In this document: positions 25,135 to 33,941 of the stretch, one piece after another
Layout of the letters: each line of letters starts with the position of its first letter
Position numbering within the stretch: the stretch's first letter is position 1
NCBI GenBank assembly: GCA_902825865.1
Contig: CADECX010000027.1
Span: forward strand, 1-42,411
DNA length: 42,411 bases
Source: an uncultured Alphaproteobacteria bacterium
Lineage (GTDB): Bacteria > Pseudomonadota > Alphaproteobacteria > Micropepsales > Micropepsaceae
Reading direction: 5' to 3'
Program-made: the position numbers and the translations under genes
Notes under the pieces: model-generated
What the model was told of the DNA's origin: nothing
What the model saw: the letters and a program-made list of their open reading frames with translations, nothing else
Databases searched by the model: none

Positions 25135-26547
25135 TCACTCCTTATAAGCCCTTAACCGGACTAGGGATTCTTCCCGTCCCAGCAGGGCCAGCATCTCGAA
25201 CAAAGGCGGTGAGGAGGCTTTGCCGGTCAGGGCGGCGCGCAAAGGCTGCGCCACCTGGCCCAGCTTGAGTCCATTGCTTTCCGCGAAGGCGCGGGCGGCG
25301 GATTCCAGGTCGGTGGCGCCCCACTCAGTGGCTTCCAGCGCCGGCAGGGCGGCGGCCAGATGGCCGCGCGCGTCCGGGACCAGAAGCTTGGCGGCGGCTT
25401 CGTCCAAACTGCGCGGACCGTCGGTGAAGAGGAACTCCGCGCCCTGGATCAGTTCGATCAGGGTCTTGGCCCGCTCCTTCAAGGACGGCATGGCGGCCAA
25501 CACCCGTTCGCGCGCGGTCATCGACAGCACCCGCGGCGGCGTCTCGCGCGACAGGAAAGCGGTGACTTCCGCCACCAGCGTTTCATCAGGGGTCTCGCGG
25601 ATGTAATGGCCGTTGAGATTGTCCAGCTTCTTGTAATCCATCCGCGCCGCGCTCTTGCCGATGGACTCCAGATTGAACCATTCGATGGCCTGGGCGGTGG
25701 AGATGATCTCGTCATCGCCATGGCTCCAGCCAAGCCGCAGCAGATAGTTGCGCATGGTCTCGGGCAGATAACCCATGTCGCGATAGGCCTCGACCGCCAG
25801 GGCGCCATGGCGCTTGGACAGTTTGGCGCCATCGGGTCCGTTGATCAGCGGCAGATGGCCGTAAGTTGGAATGGGCGCGCCCATCGCCTCGATCAATTGC
25901 AACTGGCGGGCGGCATTGTTGAGATGGTCGGCGCCGCGAATGACATGGGTCACGCCCATGTCGAAATCGTCCACCACCACCGCCAGCATATAGGTGGGGG
26001 TTCCGTCGGAGCGCAGCAGCACCATGTCGTCGAGCTGGGAATTCTCGAACCGCACATGCCCCAGCACCTGGTCATGGACGATGGTTTCACCGTCCTGCCG
26101 CGCCTTGAGCCGCACCACAAAAGGCTTGCCCTGCTGTTCCGGGCCGGGATTGCGGTCGCGCCAGCGGCCGTCATAGCGCATGGGTTTCCCCGCGGCCTTT
26201 TGTTCTTCACGCATGGCGGTGAGTTCTTCAGCCGTGGCGTAGCAGCGATAGGCCTTGCCTTCGTCCAGCAGTTTTTCGGCCACTTCGCGGTGACGCGCGG
26301 CGCGGGCAAATTGAAAGATCACATCGCCGTCCCAGTTCAGCCCCATCCAGGCCATGCCGCCCAGGATGGCTTCCACCGCTTCGGGGGTGGAGCGCTCGCG
26401 GTCGGTATCCTCGATGCGCAAAAGGAAGGTGCCGCCGGTGTGGCGGGCATAAAGCCAGTTGAAGAGGGCGGTGCGGGCGCCGCCGATATGCAGCATGCCT
26501 GTGGGCGAGGGGGCGAAGCGCAGGACGGGTTTGGGGTTTTCGGCCAT
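25135..26547 (-). CDS. gltX: glutamyl-tRNA synthetase
   Basis: Class Ic aminoacyl-tRNA synthetase of 470 residues. The HIGH-type motif is [10 protein letters not shown] (H20-G23) and the KMSKS-type loop is KLSKR at 242-246. [16 protein letters not shown] and [11 protein letters not shown] are standard. The C-terminal anticodon-binding domain has normal length. Alphaproteobacteria often have two GltX paralogues, one discriminating and one charging tRNA-Gln for the GatCAB route; which one this is cannot be read from the sequence alone. It is divergent from comEC across a 184-bp repeat-containing spacer. Confidence 0.95.
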   Translation of the reverse strand: MAENPKPVLRFAPSPTGMLHIGGARTALFNWLYARHTGGTFLLRIEDTDRERSTPEAVEAILGGMAWMGLNWDGDVIFQFARAARHREVAEKLLDEGKAYRCYATAEELTAMREEQKAAGKPMRYDGRWRDRNPGPEQQGKPFVVRLKARQDGETIVHDQVLGHVRFENSQLDDMVLLRSDGTPTYMLAVVVDDFDMGVTHVIRGADHLNNAARQLQLIEAMGAPIPTYGHLPLINGPDGAKLSKRHGALAVEAYRDMGYLPETMRNYLLRLGWSHGDDEIISTAQAIEWFNLESIGKSAARMDYKKLDNLNGHYIRETPDETLVAEVTAFLSRETPPRVLSMTARERVLAAMPSLKERAKTLIELIQGAEFLFTDGPRSLDEAAAKLLVPDARGHLAAALPALEATEWGATDLESAARAFAESNGLKLGQVAQPLRAALTGKASSPPLFEMLALLGREESLVRLRAYKE

Positions 26548-26587
26548 GATCGGAGGGACTTAGAGTAGGGCGGGGGGCTTGGCAATG

Positions 26588-26690
26588 AGGCCCGGCCCGA
26601 TAGGGACAAATCGGTCCGGTGGACCGATTTGAGGGGTGAGGCCCGACCGGCATTAGCCGGTCAAATCGGTCCAGTGGACCGATTTGAAGG
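26588..26690. repeat. two tandem palindromic repeat units between gltX and comEC
   Basis: Two units of about 55 bp, each beginning GAGGCCCG. Unit 1 has CAAATCGGTCC (26607-26617) and GGACCGATTTG (26621-26631) around GGT. Unit 2 has the same palindrome with 12-bp arms (26661-26672 and 26676-26687) around AGT, preceded by the hairpin GACCGG/CCGGTC (26645-26662). The symmetry and noncoding position are those of REP/BIME elements. No transposase is nearby. Confidence 0.75.
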
Positions 26691-26731
26691 TCGAATGCGC
26701 CGAGCAAAAGCGAGGCGCCAGAGCGTGATAG

Positions 26732-28789
26732 ATGCTGTTGCAAAATGAACTCGCATCAGAGCAGGACCGTTGGCCGCTCTGGCTGCCGGTGGCATTGGGT
26801 GCGGGTTCCGCGGCCTATTTCGCGCTTCCCGCCGAGCCGCCCGTCCTTTTTGCCTGGATCACGCTCGGCCTGACCTGGGTCTCGGCGACCCTGGCGATCT
26901 TGGGGCGGGCGCGCTGGCGCTTTGCCTTTGTCTGGGCCCTGCTGGCGGCGCTGATGCTGGGTTTCGGTCTGGCCAAATTGCGCGAGACCAAGGTCCGCAC
27001 CCCGGTCTTGGAGCGCGGTTCGGTGGTCCATCTCACGGGCCGGTTGGTGTCGCTGGAGCCGCGCGAAAAAGGCGTGCGGGTCATACTGGAGGATGTCCGC
27101 TCCGGCGGGCTTGATCCTTTGCCGCGCCGGGTGCGGATCGCGATGCGCACAGGCGCGGATTTCCAACCCGGCGATTGGCTGAGCCTGACGGCGCGGCTGG
27201 ACACACCGCCCGGCCCCAGCGCGCCAGGCGCTCATGATCTGGGTCGCCGGCTTTATTTCCAATCCATCGGCGCGGTGGGCTTTGCGTATGGACGGGCGCA
27301 TGCCGTGCCGCCCGCGCATCCGCCCAGCACCGGTCAGCGTATCGGCGACGCGGTGGAAAGATTGCGCCTTGGCATGACGCAGGCCATTCAAACGGCGCTG
27401 CAGGGGAGCACCGGCGGCATCGCCGCGTCCCTGATCACGGGCGAACGCGGCGGCATCAGCGAGGAAGACGAAGACGCGCTGCGCGATGCCGGCCTGGCGC
27501 ATGTGCTCGCCATATCGGGATTGCAGATGGCGATGGTGGGCGGCGGCATCTTTTGGCTGTTGCGCGCGCTGCTGGCCGCGATACCGGGCCTGGCTCTCCA
27601 CTATCCGATCAAGAAATGGTCGGCGCTGGGCGCGTTGGCGGCTTCGATCTTCTATTTGACCATCAGCGGGGCGGCGCCGTCGGCGGTGCGGGCCTTTGTG
27701 ATGTTCGCCGTCCTGATGCTGGCGGTGCTGCTGGACCGGCCGGCGCTGACCATGCGGTCGCTGGCGCTGGCGGCTGCGATCCTGCTGGCGCTGCAGCCCG
27801 AAGCGATCACCGATCCCGGGTTTCAGATGTCCTTCGCCGCCGTGGCGGGCTTGGTGGCGGTGGCGGAATGGGAAAGCCGCAAGGAACGAAGCGAACCACG
27901 CGGCGCGCTCTATCGCTATGCCCATGGCACGGTGATGACCAGCCTGATCGGCAGTCTCGCCACCCTGCCTTACGCCCTGTTTTATTTCGAGCGCGCCACC
28001 CATTACACCGTGCTGGGCAATCTGATCGCCATGCCGGTGATGGGTCTTTGGATAATGCCGATGGCGGCGCTGTCGGTGGTGCTGATGCCGTTTGGGCTTG
28101 AGGCTGTTGCTCTCGACCTGATGGGGCGGGGCATTGAGATCATGGTGGCGTTGGGACGCTGGGTGTCGGGACTGCCCGGCGCGGTGTCGCTGTCACAAGC
28201 CATGCCGCACGCGGCGCTGGTTTTGATCTCGCTGGGCGGGCTGTGGCTGGCGCTATGGCAGAAGAGATGGCGCTGGTGGGGACTGGCGCCGGTGCTGATC
28301 GGCGCGGTGTTGGCCTGGCGTGCGCCCTTGCCCGACATGCTGGTGGCGTCGGACGCGGCGACCATCGCCGTCCGTGGTGAGGATGGGTTGCTGCATTTCC
28401 TCCGCAAGCCGCAAGACAAATATGCCGCCCGCGATTGGCTGCGGCGCGACGGCGATGGCCGCGACATCGAACAGGCGGTGGGGCTGCCGGGAACCGTGTG
28501 CGACGGACTGGGCTGTGTGGTGAGCAAGACGGTCATCATGGGTGTGTCCAGGCGGACCGTGACCATTGCCGCAGGCCTTCGGCCGGAGGCCCTGGAAGAA
28601 GATTGCCGCCGCGCGCAAGTTGTCATCAATGCCGCGCAAGCATCGGCCTGCAATGGCCCTCTTGTGATCGATCGGCGCGTCGCGGAGCAGGGTCAAGGCT
28701 GGCGCGTCTCGCTGTCGCCGATGCCAAGCGCCGTCAGCGTGCGGCAATGGCGCGGCGAGCGGCCCTGGGTTGTCGATCGTACGCAATAG
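26732..28789 (+). CDS. comEC: ComEC/Rec2-family DNA uptake channel protein
   Basis: A 685-residue polytopic membrane protein of the ComEC/Rec2 family, whose members carry single-stranded transforming DNA through the inner membrane. Three N-terminal helices lead into an OB-like periplasmic domain (about 95-190, VVHLTGRLVSLEPREKGVRV), then the competence domain with AHVLAISGLQMAMVGGGIFW and PSAVRAFVMFAVLMLAVLLDRP. The C-terminal soluble part (about 540-685) lacks the HxHxDH motif of the metallo-beta-lactamase domain found in Bacillus ComEC; a reduced C-terminus is common in Alphaproteobacteria. The start ATG 26732 has no clear ribosome site. Neighbours gltX and lexA are its usual ones. Confidence 0.9.
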   Translation: MLLQNELASEQDRWPLWLPVALGAGSAAYFALPAEPPVLFAWITLGLTWVSATLAILGRARWRFAFVWALLAALMLGFGLAKLRETKVRTPVLERGSVVHLTGRLVSLEPREKGVRVILEDVRSGGLDPLPRRVRIAMRTGADFQPGDWLSLTARLDTPPGPSAPGAHDLGRRLYFQSIGAVGFAYGRAHAVPPAHPPSTGQRIGDAVERLRLGMTQAIQTALQGSTGGIAASLITGERGGISEEDEDALRDAGLAHVLAISGLQMAMVGGGIFWLLRALLAAIPGLALHYPIKKWSALGALAASIFYLTISGAAPSAVRAFVMFAVLMLAVLLDRPALTMRSLALAAAILLALQPEAITDPGFQMSFAAVAGLVAVAEWESRKERSEPRGALYRYAHGTVMTSLIGSLATLPYALFYFERATHYTVLGNLIAMPVMGLWIMPMAALSVVLMPFGLEAVALDLMGRGIEIMVALGRWVSGLPGAVSLSQAMPHAALVLISLGGLWLALWQKRWRWWGLAPVLIGAVLAWRAPLPDMLVASDAATIAVRGEDGLLHFLRKPQDKYAARDWLRRDGDGRDIEQAVGLPGTVCDGLGCVVSKTVIMGVSRRTVTIAAGLRPEALEEDCRRAQVVINAAQASACNGPLVIDRRVAEQGQGWRVSLSPMPSAVSVRQWRGERPWVVDRTQ

Positions 28790-28914
28790 CGCAAGCGCGA
28801 CATGCCTGCGGCTTGAGCGTGGCGCGGGATTAAGCGGTATCAAATTTTGATCCCTTCGCTGTTGCCCCCTGCCACACGATGGTGACAGCATGAAGCGTCC
28901 GATGGACGTTCGCG
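28790..28914. other. intergenic spacer after comEC
   Basis: No gene is visible. It contains ATCAAA-T-TTTGAT (28839-28851), a 13-bp palindrome that could be an operator for the following small gene. No terminator with a T-run was found. Confidence 0.3.
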
Positions 28915-29262
28915 ATGGCAAGCACTGCCCGCCACATTGTGCCAAATGCAGCCCCCAAGCCGGGCTTTGCTGACCGGGTCGCGATAGCCTGCGACGCAAT
29001 CGAAAGCGCCAAGTGCCTCGAGATCGGATACCGGGACCACACACGCATTGTCGAAGTGCATCGCGTCGGCATCGGGCGCGGCGGCGAGCATATCTTGAGC
29101 GGCTGGCAGATCCGTGGACCGGCGCATGAGCGCGCCGGATGGAAGCTGCTCAATCTCGACGAGCCGGAAAGCGTGATCCTGACCGAGATTGTCTCGCGCG
29201 CCCCGCGTCCCGACTATCGCCGGGGCGCCAAGCAATTTATCGGTATCATCTGTCAGCTTTGA
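28915..29262 (+). CDS. small WYL-like domain protein
   Basis: A 115-residue soluble protein resembling a free-standing WYL-like module. The pattern AIESAKCLEIGYRDHTRIVEVHRVGIGRGGEHILSGWQ has a central IGYRDHTRIVEVH that fits the I.Y.g..r.veP core of WYL and related beta-barrel ligand-sensor folds; a GWKLLNLDEPESVILTEI segment follows. No helix-turn-helix is attached, so it would not bind DNA alone. The codon pattern matches the surrounding genome. The ATG at 28915 has only a poor ribosome site and the true start may be later. Cellular role unknown; a genome-wide WYL ligand sensor is one possibility. Confidence 0.6.
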   Translation: MASTARHIVPNAAPKPGFADRVAIACDAIESAKCLEIGYRDHTRIVEVHRVGIGRGGEHILSGWQIRGPAHERAGWKLLNLDEPESVILTEIVSRAPRPDYRRGAKQFIGIICQL

Positions 29263-29395
29263 TCCGTCCAGACCTTTGGACCGGGCGACATATTGTTGCC
29301 GGGGGATGCGAAAAAGGGCGCAATGGGTCCTTGCCCGCGTTGCGGGCTGCCAGGTTGCGGATAACATGCCGGCAGAAATCGGGGAGGCCTTCCAC

Positions 29396-30136
29396 ATGCG
29401 TACATTCCTTCTGGCTGTGTCGTTTGCGGCTCTCCTGGCGCCAGTCGCCCATGCGGCAGATATTCGTGTCGTCACCCCCGGCTTTGTCGGGTTGGGCGGC
29501 CTCAAGGAACTGGCCGAGAAATTTTCCACTGAGACCGGCAACAAGGTCACCGTCGACCAGAAGCAGATGGGCGCCATCATGGGCGTCGTCCAGGCGGGCG
29601 GCGATGTCGTGGTCCTGCCGGTGGAACTGATGGATGACAGCGTGAAGGAGAATCTGGTGGTGCCCAGCACGCGCCAGAAGTTGGCCCGCGTCGAAATCGT
29701 GATGATCGTTCCCAAGGGCGCCAAGCATCCGGACATCTCGACCGTGGCCAAGACCGCCGCCGCCATCAAGGGCGCCAAGCAGGTCGCCTATTCCAGCCCC
29801 TTCACCGCCGAGAAGAGCCAGCAGGCGATGATAATCCACAACATCCTGCAGCGCCCGGACTTCCAGCCCAACAACGGCAAGTCGCCCGCCAAGGGCAACG
29901 CCGTGGTCGGCATCAAGGAAGGCGCCGATATGGGCTTGCAGCTGAAGAGCCAGATCAACGACCCGGCGGTGGAATATGTCGGCAACCTGCCGGTGGAGCT
30001 GGGTTCGTTCATGGATGGCGACGTCGCGATTTCGAGCAAGGCGACGGACACAAAGGTCGCGGCGCAGTTCATCGCCTTCCTGAAAAGCCCGGCCTCGGTC
30101 GCCTATTTCAAGTCGCGCGGCCTGGATCCGCGCTGA
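29396..30136 (+). CDS. periplasmic ModA-like substrate-binding protein
   Basis: A secreted type 2 periplasmic binding protein of 246 residues. The signal peptide MRTFLLAVSFAALLAPVAHA is followed by ADIRVVTPGFVGLGGLKELA, the usual first strand and phosphate-loop-like turn of molybdate-type binding proteins, and later by the hinge strands VEIVMIVPKGA and VEYVGNLPVEL. The start at 29396 has a good GGGGAGG ribosome site; the longer open frame upstream of it has no signal. No permease or ATPase gene lies beside it, so it is an orphan. The ligand cannot be assigned. Confidence 0.8.
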   Translation: MRTFLLAVSFAALLAPVAHAADIRVVTPGFVGLGGLKELAEKFSTETGNKVTVDQKQMGAIMGVVQAGGDVVVLPVELMDDSVKENLVVPSTRQKLARVEIVMIVPKGAKHPDISTVAKTAAAIKGAKQVAYSSPFTAEKSQQAMIIHNILQRPDFQPNNGKSPAKGNAVVGIKEGADMGLQLKSQINDPAVEYVGNLPVELGSFMDGDVAISSKATDTKVAAQFIAFLKSPASVAYFKSRGLDPR

Positions 30137-30148
30137 GGGCGCGTTCGA

Positions 30149-30883
30149 CTAATAACGGCGGATCAATCCAACCAGCTTGCCCTGAACCTTGACCCGGTCG
30201 GCGCCATAGAGGCGCGTCTCGTAAGCCGGGTTGGCGGCTTCCAGGGCAATGGAGTCGCCGCGGCGGCGCAGCCGCTTCAAGGTGGCTTCTTCATTGTCGA
30301 CCAAAGCGACGATGATCTCGCCCGTGTTGGCGCTGTCGGCTTCCTGAATGATCACCGTGTCGCCGTCCAGAATGCCGGCATTGATCATGGAGTCGCCGGT
30401 GACTTCCAAGGCGTAATGGGCGCCGCGCCCGATCATGCCGCCGGGCACCGGCACGTCGCTGACCTTGTTCTGCAACGCCTCGATCGGCGTGCCGGCGGCG
30501 ATGCGGCCGACCAAGGGCACATTGACGGCGGTTTCGCCGCCATCGCCATAACCGCGCCGGGGCGCGGGTGAACGGGCATCGGCCATGCGGATTTCACTGC
30601 GGCCATGGCGGGCGCCGGCCCGCTGCACCTGGCTGCGGGTGGTAGCGGGACGCAGGGTCTCGGCCATATTGTCGGGCAGCTTGAGCACTTCCAGGGCGCG
30701 GGCGCGCTTTTCCATGCGGCGCAGGAAGCCGCGTTCTTCCAAAGCGGTGATCAGGCGGTGGATGCCGGACTTGGATTTCAGGTCCAGCGCCTCCTTCATC
30801 TCGTCAAAAGAGGGCGGAATACCGCTCTCGCGCACCCGTTCATGGATGAACATCAAGAGCTCATACTGTTTGCGGGTCAGCAT
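30149..30883 (-). CDS. lexA: LexA repressor
   Basis: SOS regulator with autoproteolysis on RecA filaments. 244 residues. The N-terminal winged helix-turn-helix ([20 protein letters not shown], then [18 protein letters not shown]) is intact. After a long linker of about 70-120 the cleavage site A130-G131 (RIAAGTP) and the catalytic dyad S165 (GDSM) and K203 (EATLKRL) are present. The DNA-binding helix preference of this class fits the two GAAC-N7-GAAC boxes in the window. It follows the small HTH gene and carries its own promoter in the 165-bp gap. Confidence 0.97.
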   Translation of the reverse strand: MLTRKQYELLMFIHERVRESGIPPSFDEMKEALDLKSKSGIHRLITALEERGFLRRMEKRARALEVLKLPDNMAETLRPATTRSQVQRAGARHGRSEIRMADARSPAPRRGYGDGGETAVNVPLVGRIAAGTPIEALQNKVSDVPVPGGMIGRGAHYALEVTGDSMINAGILDGDTVIIQEADSANTGEIIVALVDNEEATLKRLRRRGDSIALEAANPAYETRLYGADRVKVQGKLVGLIRRY

Positions 30884-30955
30884 CTTTTCTCTCCCCCCGG
30901 ACTGTCCGTATGCGGCCCAAATCCGCCAGCGAACAAAGCCGGTACACGGCGAATC

Positions 30956-30984
30956 GTTCTACTTTAGTTCCCCGGCCCCGTCAA
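30956..30984 (-). promoter_or_regulatory. autoregulated lexA promoter with LexA box
   Basis: On the minus strand: -35 TTGACG (30984-30979), 17-bp spacer, -10 TAGAAC (30961-30956), with the LexA box GAAC-TAAAGTA-GAAC occupying 30970-30956. Thus the box overlaps the -10 as at 2413-2441, and the two boxes differ only in one spacer base. The site is 73-102 bp before the lexA start. It gives classical negative autoregulation. Confidence 0.9.
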
Positions 30985-31048
30985 CGCGCTTTGCCCGCGT
31001 GGAATCAAAGTTTCAGCCGCCAAAGCTGCTTTCGTCGAAGTGGATTTT

Positions 31049-31438
31049 TTAGTGAAAGAAATCTTCGGGCGAGCAGTTGGCCGCCCGCGCCAGTTTTTCC
31101 AGACTCGCGGGCGCGATGGTGCGGGTCTTGCCGGTGAGAAAACCCAATATCTCCCCCGCCGGTATGCCGGCGGCGCGGGCCCATTCGGAGGGCCGCAAAT
31201 GGCGGGCGATCATGAAAGCGCGGAAGGCATCGCGCTGGCGGCCAATCTCCAAGCCGCGCGGCGCCGTCACTTCGCCCATCAAGACTTTGGGTTTGACGTA
31301 ACGGGACTTTGAGACGCGCTCCGGCTGTTCGGCTTCGGGGCGCGGCTTGGGCGGTGTGGTCGAGATGGGCCGATGGCCCGGCGCATCATTGCGGGGCGTG
31401 CCGCGCATCCCGGCGGATCGCCTTGGCGTATCCGTCAC
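31049..31438 (-). CDS. small helix-turn-helix protein with basic N-terminal tail
   Basis: A 129-residue protein. The first 55 residues are basic, proline-rich and apparently disordered. The C-terminal half ([46 protein letters not shown]) fits a Cro/C1-type or XRE-like helix-turn-helix: helix, [13 protein letters not shown] as the HTH, and a closing helix. It starts at GTG 31438, overlapping the trpC stop (GTGA), so it is coupled to trpC and may be expressed with the trp genes. In relatives this slot between trpC and lexA often holds moaC/moeA, which are missing here. Targets unknown. Confidence 0.75.
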   Translation of the reverse strand: MTDTPRRSAGMRGTPRNDAPGHRPISTTPPKPRPEAEQPERVSKSRYVKPKVLMGEVTAPRGLEIGRQRDAFRAFMIARHLRPSEWARAAGIPAGEILGFLTGKTRTIAPASLEKLARAANCSPEDFFH

Positions 31439-32232
31439 CGGAAGCCGTTGCCCAACAGCAGCGCCGTGGCGGACCGCACATCCTTTTGCCGCATCAGGCT
31501 TTCGCCCACCAGCACGCTGGTGACCTTTGCGCCCGCCAGCCGCTTCAAATCGGCGGGGGCGGAAATGCCGCTTTCCGCCACCACATGCACGCCACGCGGC
31601 ACCTTGGGCGCCAGCTTCAAGGTCACGCCCATGTCGGTGACAAAAGTCTTGAGATTGCGGTTGTTGATGCCGATCAGGCTGGCGTCCAGGTCCAAGGCGC
31701 GTTCCAGTTCGGCTTCGTCATGCACTTCCACCAGCGCGTCCATCTCCCAGCGCGATGCTTCCTCCAGCAATGCGCGGGCATGGGCATCGTCCAGCATGGC
31801 CATGATGATCAGGATGCAGTCGGCGCCCCAGCTGCGCGCCTCGATCACCTGATAGGGCTCGATCATGAAATCCTTGCGCAGCACGGGCAGGCGGGTGACT
31901 TCGCGCGCCTGGGCGAGATATTCCGGCTTGCCCTGAAAGGAGGGCTCATCAGTCAGAACTGAGAGACAGGCGGCGCCGCCTTCCTCATAGGCCATGGCCA
32001 GCGCCGGGGGATCGAAGTCGGCGCGGATCAGTCCCTTTGACGGACTGGCCTTCTTGATCTCGGCGATCAGGCCGAATTCGCCGACTTCTTTCTTGTCCTG
32101 CAGCGCGGCGGCAAAGCCGCGTGTCGGTCCGGCGTCGCGGGCGCGCGCTTCCAGTTCGGCGCGGTCGGCCTTGGCCTTGGCCGCCGCCACTTCTTCCTTC
32201 TTATAGCCAAGGATCTTGTCGAGGATGCTCAT
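31435..32232 (-). CDS. trpC: indole-3-glycerol phosphate synthase
   Basis: Closes the indole ring in tryptophan synthesis. 265 residues, monofunctional (no TrpF fusion). Motifs: [18 protein letters not shown], the lysine-bearing [50 protein letters not shown] and [10 protein letters not shown]. It starts 4 nt inside the end of trpD (ATGA) and is followed at once by the HTH gene, so trpG-trpD-trpC-HTH form one tightly packed unit. Confidence 0.97.
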   Translation of the reverse strand: MSILDKILGYKKEEVAAAKAKADRAELEARARDAGPTRGFAAALQDKKEVGEFGLIAEIKKASPSKGLIRADFDPPALAMAYEEGGAACLSVLTDEPSFQGKPEYLAQAREVTRLPVLRKDFMIEPYQVIEARSWGADCILIIMAMLDDAHARALLEEASRWEMDALVEVHDEAELERALDLDASLIGINNRNLKTFVTDMGVTLKLAPKVPRGVHVVAESGISAPADLKRLAGAKVTSVLVGESLMRQKDVRSATALLLGNGFR

Positions 32233-33260
32233 CGATGAGATGCAGTGATCAATTGATCCAGCTTTTGCCGCGCCGCGCCGCCGTCCAGCGCTTGTGCCGC
32301 CAATCTTACACCCTCTTTTACATCTTTTGCCCGCCCCGAGACCATAAGGGCGGCGCCGGCATTCAGCAGCACGATGTCGCGGTAAGGACCTTTTTCCCCG
32401 CCGAACAAGCGCTTAAGCGCCTGCGCATTATCGTCCGCCGTCCCGCCTTTGATGTCGGCTAGCCGGGCACGGTTAATACCGGCATCTTCCGGCGCCAGCT
32501 GGCCCTCGCTGACCTGCCCATTTTCCAGGCTGGCGAAATGCGTCACATCCGTGATGGTCACTTCATCCAGCCCGTCGGCGCCATGCACCACCAGGGCGCG
32601 GCTGGAGCCCAGGGCTTTCAACGCCTCGGCATAGGGCCGCAGCCACTTTTTGTCATAAATCCCCACCAGCTGATGTTTCACCCGGGCAGGGGAGGCCAAG
32701 GGCCCCAACAGATTGAAAATGGTGCGCATCTTGATCTGGCTGCGCACTTTTCCGACATGGCGCATGGCGGGATGGTGAACCTGGGCGAACAAGAAGACGA
32801 TTCCGGTCTCGGCCAGAACGGCGGAGGCGCGTGCCGGTTCCAAGTCGATCTTCACCCCCAAGGCTTCCAGAATATCGGCGGCGCCGCTTTTGGAGGTGGC
32901 GGAACGGTTGCCATGCTTGGCCACCGGCACACCGGCGCCCGCCACCACAAAGGAGACGGCGGTGGAGATGTTCAAGGTGCCGTGGCCGTCGCCGCCGGTG
33001 CCGCACAGATCGATGGCGCCCTCGGGAGCGGAAACGGGGCGCATGCCGGCGCGCATCGCCCGCACGGCGCCCACAATCTCCGGGACAGTGGGGCCGCGTG
33101 TCGCTTGCGCCGTCAGAAAGGCGGTGAGGTCGGCTTCGGACACCGTGCCCGTGATGATGGTTTCGAACACCCGCGCCGAAGCCTCGGCATCCAGGCTGCC
33201 ACCCTCGCGCACGATGGCGAGCGCGGCGGGAAAATCCACCGAGGCACTTGTGACTTTCAT
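32229..33260 (-). CDS. trpD: anthranilate phosphoribosyltransferase
   Basis: Transfers phosphoribose from PRPP to anthranilate. 343 residues. The PRPP-binding [14 protein letters not shown], the [21 protein letters not shown] block and [18 protein letters not shown] are diagnostic, as are the DGLDE and [15 protein letters not shown] segments. It overlaps trpG at its start and trpC at its end by 4 nt each. Confidence 0.97.
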   Translation of the reverse strand: MKVTSASVDFPAALAIVREGGSLDAEASARVFETIITGTVSEADLTAFLTAQATRGPTVPEIVGAVRAMRAGMRPVSAPEGAIDLCGTGGDGHGTLNISTAVSFVVAGAGVPVAKHGNRSATSKSGAADILEALGVKIDLEPARASAVLAETGIVFLFAQVHHPAMRHVGKVRSQIKMRTIFNLLGPLASPARVKHQLVGIYDKKWLRPYAEALKALGSSRALVVHGADGLDEVTITDVTHFASLENGQVSEGQLAPEDAGINRARLADIKGGTADDNAQALKRLFGGEKGPYRDIVLLNAGAALMVSGRAKDVKEGVRLAAQALDGGAARQKLDQLITASHR

Positions 33261-33847
33261 GCCGGTATTTTTGCGAAGTCGCGGGCGATGGAGAGGAAAT
33301 TGCCCAGCAGCGCATGGCCGTTTTCCGACGCAATGCTTTCGGGATGGAACTGCACGCCATGCACCGGATGGCTTTTGTGCATCACGCCCTGGATCACGCC
33401 ATCCTCGCTGGTGGCGGTGACTTCCAAGGACGCGGGCATGGAAGGCGGATCGATGGTGAGGGAGTGATAGCGGGTGGCGAGGAAATCATTGTTGAGGCCG
33501 CGGAACACGCTTTTGCCGCTGTGATGCACACGGGAAAGCTTGCCATGCATCGGCTGGGGCGCGCGCACGATCCTGCCGCCATAGACCTGGCCGATGGCCT
33601 GATGGCCCAGACAGACCCCCAGGATCGGCACGTTGCCGTCCGCCTGCTTGATCACATCCAGGCAGATGCCGGCTTCGTTGGGGGTGCAGGGACCCGGTGA
33701 CAGCACAATGCCTTCGGGCTTCAGCGCCAGCGCCTGGGCGGCTGAAATCTCGTCATTGCGGACGACTTTCACCTGTGCCCCCAGCTCTCCCAGATAGTGG
33801 AAGAGGTTGTAGGTGAAGCTGTCATAGTTATCGATAAGCAGGATCAT
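33257..33847 (-). CDS. trpG: anthranilate synthase component II (glutamine amidotransferase)
   Basis: Supplies ammonia to anthranilate synthase (and often also to PabB). 196 residues, class I amidotransferase. Catalytic triad: C79 in GVCLGHQAI, H168 and E170 in VQFHPES. The usual partner trpE is not directly upstream: the next gene in that direction is a Kelch protein. The unit trpG-D-C therefore stands without trpE in this window. Confidence 0.96.
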   Translation of the reverse strand: MILLIDNYDSFTYNLFHYLGELGAQVKVVRNDEISAAQALALKPEGIVLSPGPCTPNEAGICLDVIKQADGNVPILGVCLGHQAIGQVYGGRIVRAPQPMHGKLSRVHHSGKSVFRGLNNDFLATRYHSLTIDPPSMPASLEVTATSEDGVIQGVMHKSHPVHGVQFHPESIASENGHALLGNFLSIARDFAKIPA

Positions 33848-33941
33848 GGTCTGGAACAGTTTGGGACGCGGGCCTTATAGCATTTCCCGGGGTTGGTTTT
33901 ACCAGCGCCAAACCGGCATGCCAGATCGGGCGGTCAGGCCG

